Shown: one piece after another, positions 6,470-10,519 of the stretch
How positions within the stretch are numbered: the first letter of the stretch is position 1
How the letters are laid out: each line of letters opens with the position of its first letter
Source: Hyphomicrobium_A sp964622715
GTDB taxonomy: Bacteria; Pseudomonadota; Alphaproteobacteria; Rhizobiales; Hyphomicrobiaceae
DNA length: 10,519 nucleotides
Assembly: GCA_964622715.1 (NCBI GenBank)
Contig: CAZURR010000078.1
Location: forward strand, 1-10,519
Direction of reading: 5' to 3'
Made by a program: the position numbers and the translations under genes
The notes under the pieces: model-generated
Told to the model about the DNA's origin: nothing
What the model saw: the letters and a program-made list of their open reading frames with translations, nothing else
The model's database searches: none

Positions 6470-8389
6470 ATGCTGCATATCAATGATCTGACGTACCGGA
6501 TCGAGGGCCGAATCCTGTTCGACCGCGCGACAGCCGGGCTGCCAACGGGCCATAAGGTCGGACTCGTCGGCCGCAACGGCGTTGGCAAGACGACGCTGCT
6601 CAAGATCATTTCCGGCGATATAGCGCCCGATGCTGGTTCCGTGACCGTGCCTCGTTCGGCGCACATCGGCCACGTGGCGCAGGAGGCGCCAGGCGGCGAG
6701 GATAGCCTAATCGATTGGGTGCTGGCGGCCGATAGCAAACGCGCCCGGCTCCTAGAAGAAGCCGATCACGCACAAGACGCCCACCGCATCGCCGAGATCC
6801 ACGAACGCCTAACCGACATCGAAGCGCACGCAGCCCCTTCCCGCGCCGCCCAGATCCTTTCCGGCCTTGGCTTTGACGAAGCCGCGCAGCAGCGCTCCTG
6901 CCAGGCACTTTCTGGCGGGTGGCGTATGCGTGTAGCGCTCGCGGCCATTCTTTTCCTGGAACCGGAAGTGCTGTTACTGGACGAGCCGACGAACTATCTC
7001 GATCTCGAAGGCACGCTGTGGCTGGAGAACTATCTGCGCACCTATCCTCACACGGTTCTTATCGTCAGCCACGACCGCGATTTGTTGAACGGCACGGTCA
7101 ACTCCATCCTGCACTTAGAGCGTGGCAGGCTTACGCTCTACTCAGGTGGCTATGATGACTTCGAAGAAGCGCGGCGCGAAAAGCAGCGGCTGGAATTAAA
7201 ACTGAAGAAGAAGCAAGACGACGAGCGCCGGCGCATCCAGGCGTTCATCGATCGCTTCAAGGCCAAGGCGACCAAGGCCGCGCAGGCGCAAAGTCGTATC
7301 AAGACGCTGGCTAAAATGCAGCCAATTGCAGCCCAGCTTGAAGATCGCGTGGCGCCGTTTCACCTGCCGCAGCCGGCAAAACCCTTGGCGAGCCCGCTCC
7401 TGCGGCTGGAAGAGGCCGCCGCTGGTTACGCGCCGAACAGCCCGGTATTGCAAGGACTTAACCTGCGCATCGACCGGGACGATCGCATCGCGCTACTTGG
7501 CCAGAACGGCAATGGCAAGTCGACGTTTGCCAAGCTCATTGCCGGCAAGCTCAAGACGCAAAGCGGGAACGTTTATGGTGCCAAGCGCGTCACCGTCGGT
7601 TATTTCGCTCAGCACCAGCTCGACGAGCTAAATCAGCAGGCTACGCCTTACGATTGCATACTGAAGCTTATGCCTGATGCGACAGAAGCACAGCGTCGCA
7701 CTCGTCTGGGCACTTATGGTTTCGGCGCCGACAAGGCGGCCACCAAGTGCGCCAACCTGTCGGGGGGTGAGAAGGCGCGACTTCTTCTGGCGATCGCAAC
7801 TTTTCACGGTCCCCACATTTTGATTCTGGACGAGCCGACCAATCACCTCGATGTCGACAGTCGCGAGGCTTTAGTGCATGCACTGACGGAATACGACGGT
7901 GCCGTTATTCTTATCAGCCACGATCGCCACCTCGTCGAAGCCTGCGCCGACCGGTTGTGGATCGTCCGTGGTGGCACCGTGACCGCCTATGACGGCGACA
8001 TCGGCTCTTACCGGGCGGAGCTATTGGCCGAACGCGCGCTTGGAGCCCGATCGAAAGCAAGAGGGAACGATAGCCGAACGTCGGCTCGTACAGGCCGCGC
8101 AGAGCAACGCCGCGCTGCCGCCGACCGTCGCGCTAGTTTGGCACCCTTGAAAAAACAGATGCTGATGGCCGAAAAAGCGGTCGGAGGCATCACGGTTGAG
8201 ATCGCGCGACTCGACAAAATGCTGGCGGATCCAACGCTCTACGAGCGTGATGCCGCAGGCGCGCAAGCGGCAAGCATCGAACGCGGACACCTGGCGAAAA
8301 GTTTGGCGGATGCGGAGGAAGCGTGGCTTGCAGCCAGCGAGGCCTACGAACGGGCTACTCATGAGTCCTCCGACGCGCAAGAGGTGTAG
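6470..8389 (+). CDS. ABC-F family ATPase, YheS type
   Basis: This soluble protein of 639 residues has two ABC ATPase domains and no membrane segment, which defines the ABC-F group of ribosome-associated translation factors. Domain 1 has Walker A GRNGVGKT (34-41), signature LSGGW (147-151), Walker B LLLDEP (168-173) and the switch histidine in SHDRD (H201). A basic coiled-coil linker follows at about 232-285, including FIDRFKAKATKAAQAQSRIK at 259-278, a stretch typical of YheS-like members and the part that reaches toward tRNA in the ribosomal E site. Domain 2 has Walker A GQNGNGKS (344-351), signature LSGGE (430-434), Walker B LILDEP (451-456) and SHDRH (H484). The C-terminal tail, about 520-639, is charged and helical. 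All catalytic elements of both domains are intact. It lies 51 bases after the DUF3147-like gene and may share its transcript. Housekeeping translation or stalling relief is more likely than antibiotic resistance, but this is inference. Confidence 0.94.
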   Translation: MLHINDLTYRIEGRILFDRATAGLPTGHKVGLVGRNGVGKTTLLKIISGDIAPDAGSVTVPRSAHIGHVAQEAPGGEDSLIDWVLAADSKRARLLEEADHAQDAHRIAEIHERLTDIEAHAAPSRAAQILSGLGFDEAAQQRSCQALSGGWRMRVALAAILFLEPEVLLLDEPTNYLDLEGTLWLENYLRTYPHTVLIVSHDRDLLNGTVNSILHLERGRLTLYSGGYDDFEEARREKQRLELKLKKKQDDERRRIQAFIDRFKAKATKAAQAQSRIKTLAKMQPIAAQLEDRVAPFHLPQPAKPLASPLLRLEEAAAGYAPNSPVLQGLNLRIDRDDRIALLGQNGNGKSTFAKLIAGKLKTQSGNVYGAKRVTVGYFAQHQLDELNQQATPYDCILKLMPDATEAQRRTRLGTYGFGADKAATKCANLSGGEKARLLLAIATFHGPHILILDEPTNHLDVDSREALVHALTEYDGAVILISHDRHLVEACADRLWIVRGGTVTAYDGDIGSYRAELLAERALGARSKARGNDSRTSARTGRAEQRRAAADRRASLAPLKKQMLMAEKAVGGITVEIARLDKMLADPTLYERDAAGAQAASIERGHLAKSLADAEEAWLAASEAYERATHESSDAQEV

Positions 8390-8580
8390 GACTCTTAGGC
8401 TTATGCACAATTAAAGTGATTTCACGGATCGAGAGAAGTGGCTGGCACTCACATGGTGTATCACCATCTTGGCGGGAGCTGGCAGCCCGGTCGAGCGGGG
8501 ACCGTGCCCGAATGCCAGAGGGTTGTTCGGGATTAGCAAGCCAGCTCTCACCTTTTTCCATCTTGCCGCATATCCTAAGT
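8390..8580. other. Gap between convergent genes, rich in complementary segments
   Basis: This 191-base stretch separates the 3' ends of the ABC-F gene and the cyclotransferase gene, so it should not hold promoters for either. Short open frames cross it on both strands, but they have no ribosome site, family resemblance or plausible composition. It contains the candidate structured RNA at 8431-8557, a small palindrome GTGATTTCAC at 8416-8425, and two near-identical 12-base segments at 8464-8475 and 8558-8569 that differ at two positions. Confidence 0.5.
8431..8557 (+). ncRNA. Candidate structured small RNA of unknown family
   Basis: Several perfect complementary segments pack into about 120 bases: hairpin ATGGTG/CACCAT (8453-8458 with 8462-8467); hairpin CGGTC/GACCG (8488-8492 with 8500-8504); CCCGAA/TTCGGG (8507-8512 with 8526-8531); and GAGCTGGC/GCCAGCTC (8476-8483 with 8540-8547), which extends to ten pairs with a wobble. 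Five T follow at 8553-8557, three bases after that helix, as at an intrinsic terminator. CTGGCA occurs twice (8442-8447, 8479-8484), and each copy can pair with either of two CCAG-containing strands (8513-8518, 8540-8545), so alternative folds, including an H-type pseudoknot, are possible. The T run favours the plus strand. I could not match it to tRNA, 4.5S, 6S, tmRNA, RNase P or a known riboswitch. It could instead be a complex bidirectional terminator or a repeat element. Confidence 0.35.
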
Positions 8581-9033
8581 TTATCGCTCACGCATCAGCG
8601 CTGACGACCATCGGCTGCCAGCGATAAGGCGGTGACGTTCCACATCACACAGGAAGACGTACACCCAGGCAGGCAGCTCGCTTGCATCTGCGAGAAGGAC
8701 TTGGCGTTCCAGACGCGCGTACTCGTTCTGGTCGTGGTCACCGCGCACAACGCCCTCATAGTCGTCGAGCCAACGCAACGTGACGCGTGGATCGGCCAGC
8801 GCGATCAGCTTACCGTGGACGACGTGGCCGGGATCATCGCTTTCGATGAGGCCGGGATAGCGTCCAAGGTCATAGAGATTCGCGCCGCGCATGGTCGCTG
8901 CACCGAGACTGCGGCCTTCACGCTGCAGCCGGTCGCGCTGCGCTTTCCCCATCGTCCCAATGGCATGCGACATGAGCGTGCCATAGACGAAGAGGTGGCA
9001 ATTGATTGTGTTCGTTCTGGTCATTATGCGCAT
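8581..9033 (-). CDS. Gamma-glutamylcyclotransferase-fold (AIG2-like) protein
   Basis: The 150-residue product belongs to the GGCT/AIG2 fold, whose members cleave gamma-glutamyl amino acids or gamma-glutamylamines to release 5-oxoproline. The substrate-binding signature FVYGTLM is at 15-21, YPGLIES at 59-65 follows a glycine-rich stretch, and LDDYEGV at 89-95 supplies the conserved acidic residue (E93) expected to be the general base. WVYVFL at 123-128 is the last core strand. The length suits the bacterial stand-alone family. It has no signal peptide and should be cytoplasmic. The ATG at 9033 has a weak GGGA upstream. A second in-frame ATG at 9024 is possible, because the first ten residues precede the fold. 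It diverges from the YHS gene with 74 bases between start codons, so the promoters probably overlap. The exact substrate is not predictable. Confidence 0.9.
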   Translation of the reverse strand: MRIMTRTNTINCHLFVYGTLMSHAIGTMGKAQRDRLQREGRSLGAATMRGANLYDLGRYPGLIESDDPGHVVHGKLIALADPRVTLRWLDDYEGVVRGDHDQNEYARLERQVLLADASELPAWVYVFLCDVERHRLIAGSRWSSALMRER

Positions 9034-9093
9034 GTGATCCCAGAAGACGTCGTAACATCTCTCTGCAGCGCAGCGTACACTCAGGCAACCCTC

Positions 9094-9099
9094 AAGGAG
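9094..9099 (+). promoter_or_regulatory. Ribosome binding site choosing the YHS-protein start
   Basis: AAGGAG is a near-perfect anti-16S match eight bases before the ATG at 9108, and translation from there gives a clean signal peptide. A longer in-frame reading from 9006 adds 34 Cys/Arg-rich residues that overlap the divergent gene and would bury the signal sequence. Confidence 0.8.
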
Positions 9100-9107
9100 A
9101 AATACCC

Positions 9108-9593
9108 ATGCCTCTTAACCGTATCATTCTGGGTGTTGTCGCTGCCGGTGTCGTTGTCGCGCTTGCCGCAGTCACGTTGTTCCATGTTACGCCGGCCGCG
9201 GCAGCAGCGCCTCCAGTCTACACCGGCATCGTCAAGGGCGTGGCCGTCGGCGGCTATGACCCGGTTGCCTATTTCACCGAAAGCAAGCCCGTAAAGGGCA
9301 GCAAGGATCTGAGCGTTGAGTACAAGGGCGCCACCTGGCGCTTTGCGAGTGCGGCCAACCGCGACGCGTTCCAGGCCGACCCGGCGAAGTACGCGCCGCA
9401 GTATGGCGGTTATTGCGCGTACGCAGTGTCAAAGGGCGCTACAGCCAAGGGCGACCCGCAAGCTTGGACAATTCACGACGGCAAACTCTATCTCAACTTC
9501 GACAAGCGCGTGCGCGCCACGTGGGCAAAGGACATTCCCGGCAACGTGAAAAAGGCCGATGCCAATTGGCCGGCCGTGTTGGAGAAGTCGTGA
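9108..9593 (+). CDS. Exported YHS-domain protein
   Basis: The product has 161 residues. Residues 1-34 are a typical Sec signal: MPLNR, a hydrophobic core IILGVVAAGVVVALAAVTL, then the Ala-rich region TPAAAAA, with likely cleavage near 32-34. The mature protein is a single YHS domain: VAVGGYDPVAYF at 45-56, WRFASAANRDAFQADPAKYAP at 77-97, YGGYCAYAVSKG at 99-110, and WTIHDGKLYLNFDKRVRATW at 120-139. YHS domains are thought to bind metals, and this periplasmic group is poorly characterised. Some relatives are annotated as selenoproteins; here the only cysteine, C103 in GGYCAY, is encoded by TGC. The strong ribosome site suggests high expression. It diverges from the cyclotransferase gene and its stop lies three bases from that of glyS. 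Confidence 0.9.
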   Translation: MPLNRIILGVVAAGVVVALAAVTLFHVTPAAAAAPPVYTGIVKGVAVGGYDPVAYFTESKPVKGSKDLSVEYKGATWRFASAANRDAFQADPAKYAPQYGGYCAYAVSKGATAKGDPQAWTIHDGKLYLNFDKRVRATWAKDIPGNVKKADANWPAVLEKS

Positions 9594-9596
9594 CGC

Positions 9597-10519
9597 CTAA
9601 CCCGCGATCTTAGTGAAGTCGGCGACGTTGAGGGTCGCGGCGCGAATCTCTGAGAGCATGCGCAGACGGTTTTCGCGCAACTTTACATCGTCGACATTGA
9701 CCGTCACGTGATCGAAAAAGGCATCGACGGGCGCGCGGAGCTCAGCGAGCGCGCGCATGGCGCCGGCGAAGTTTTCCACTTCGATGGCAGCCGCAGTGTC
9801 CTGCTTCACGCTTTCGATAGCCGCAGCGAGCGCCAGTTCTTCCTTATCTTTGAGTAGGGCCACTTCGTAGGTGCCAGCGTAGCTTGTGTTGTCTTTCTTT
9901 TCCTCGATGGCGAGGATGTTCTGCGCGCGCTTGACGCCGGTGAGCAGGTTGGCGCCGTCGTCGGTTTGCAGAAATTCACCCAACGCCTCGACACGCTTGA
10001 CGATGAGGGCGAGGTCGTCCTGCCCGCCGAGCGAGAAGACGGCGTCGATGAGGTCGTGGCGCGCACCCTTGTCACGCAGGTGGACCTTGAGGCGGTCGGC
10101 GAAGAAGGCGAGGAGGTCCACAGCGTTTGTTGAGACTTGGCGTCCACTCCAATCGATTGTCGCCGAAATTACGCCATGGACAACAACTCCACCTTCCGCT
10201 TGCTTCTTGGCGAGGCTGACTTCACTGATGGATTTCCGAATAAGATCATTCGCCCGTTCGACTGCGTCGACGAGCGGCAACCGCAGATCATTCTCCAGCA
10301 CAATCCTGATGACACCCAACGCTGCACGGCGCAGTTGATACGGATCGCCGGAACCGGTCGGCTTCTCATCGATGGCCCAAAAGCCCACAAGCGTGTCGAG
10401 CTTATCGGCAAGCGCAACGGCAAGCGCAACCGCGTCGCCCTCATCCTCTTTCGGCACGATGTCCGTTGGGCCTTTCGGCTTGTAGTGCAGCTCGATGGCG
10501 CGCGCGATCTCCGGCTTGG
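9597..10519 (-). CDS. glyS: Glycyl-tRNA synthetase beta subunit, C-terminal part (cut by window edge)
   Basis: This is the 3' part of glyS. The reading frame runs unbroken from the right edge, giving about 306 residues of a protein normally near 700. The beta subunit works with the alpha chain (glyQ) as an alpha2beta2 enzyme that charges tRNA-Gly; the beta chain contributes tRNA binding. Recognisable beta-chain stretches are AIELHYKPKGPTD (about 10465-10503 read leftward), then LADKLDTLVGFWAIDEKPTG with GDPYQLRRAALGVIRI close behind, and the C-terminal anticodon-binding DALR-like helical region ending in VTVNVDDVKLRENRLRMLSEI. The GTG at 10457 is internal, not a start, because homology continues upstream of it. 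The alpha-subunit gene is expected further upstream, beyond the window. The gene converges on the YHS gene with three bases between stops, leaving no room for a separate terminator. Confidence 0.95.
   Translation of the reverse strand, partial: KPEIARAIELHYKPKGPTDIVPKEDEGDAVALAVALADKLDTLVGFWAIDEKPTGSGDPYQLRRAALGVIRIVLENDLRLPLVDAVERANDLIRKSISEVSLAKKQAEGGVVVHGVISATIDWSGRQVSTNAVDLLAFFADRLKVHLRDKGARHDLIDAVFSLGGQDDLALIVKRVEALGEFLQTDDGANLLTGVKRAQNILAIEEKKDNTSYAGTYEVALLKDKEELALAAAIESVKQDTAAAIEVENFAGAMRALAELRAPVDAFFDHVTVNVDDVKLRENRLRMLSEIRAATLNVADFTKIAG

Noticed and set aside
8431..8557. tRNA, tmRNA, 6S, SRP or RNase P RNA identity for the structured segment
   Set aside because: There is no seven-pair acceptor stem with canonical T-arm, no CCA-adjacent cloverleaf, and none of the conserved cores of these RNAs that I can recognise.
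8355..8604. Short open frames on both strands across the 8390-8580 gap
   Set aside because: They have no ribosome sites or family resemblance, and they cross a segment whose base pairing points to RNA or a terminator instead.
9006..9107. Longer start for the YHS protein
   Set aside because: The added Cys/Arg-rich residues precede a clear signal peptide, and a near-perfect AAGGAG supports the ATG at 9108.

Overview
This window looks like chromosomal DNA from an alphaproteobacterium, most likely of the order Hyphomicrobiales. The reasons are a GC-rich composition, alphaproteobacterial-looking protein sequences, a separate glycyl-tRNA synthetase beta chain, and neighbouring purM and purN genes. 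The lineage is an inference from protein style, because no rRNA or unique marker is present. Ten genes look complete. An eleventh (glyS) runs off the right edge.

Layout. Positions 24-1910 (+) hold two purine synthesis genes, purM and purN, with a terminator-like hairpin and T6 run at the purM stop. Positions 2152-3537 (+) hold an orphan cytochrome P450. Its roughly 240-base leader carries a perfect inverted repeat that could be an operator. Positions 3569-4579 (-) hold ndk followed by a RibD-C/dihydrofolate-reductase-like oxidoreductase, probably co-transcribed. A 252-base divergent promoter region follows. Positions 4832-6418 (+) hold a membrane-anchored GYF_2-domain protein and, 9 bases later, a small four-helix membrane protein of the DUF3147 type. 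Positions 6470-8389 (+) hold a YheS-type ABC-F ATPase. Positions 8390-8580 form a gap between two convergent genes that is unusually rich in complementary segments and ends in a T-run, and may encode an undescribed small RNA. Positions 8581-9033 (-) hold a gamma-glutamylcyclotransferase-fold protein, diverging from an exported YHS-domain protein at 9108-9593 (+). The 3' part of glyS (9597-10519, -) ends three bases from the YHS stop.

Most of the genes are housekeeping: purine synthesis, nucleotide balance, translation. The P450, the DHFR-like oxidoreductase, the GYF/DUF3147 pair and the exported YHS protein look like accessory or poorly characterised cargo between them. I see no mobile element, CRISPR array, tRNA, rRNA or clear defence system. 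The best candidate for something undescribed is the structured segment at about 8431-8557. The GYF_2 membrane protein with an unrecognised extracytoplasmic domain comes next.
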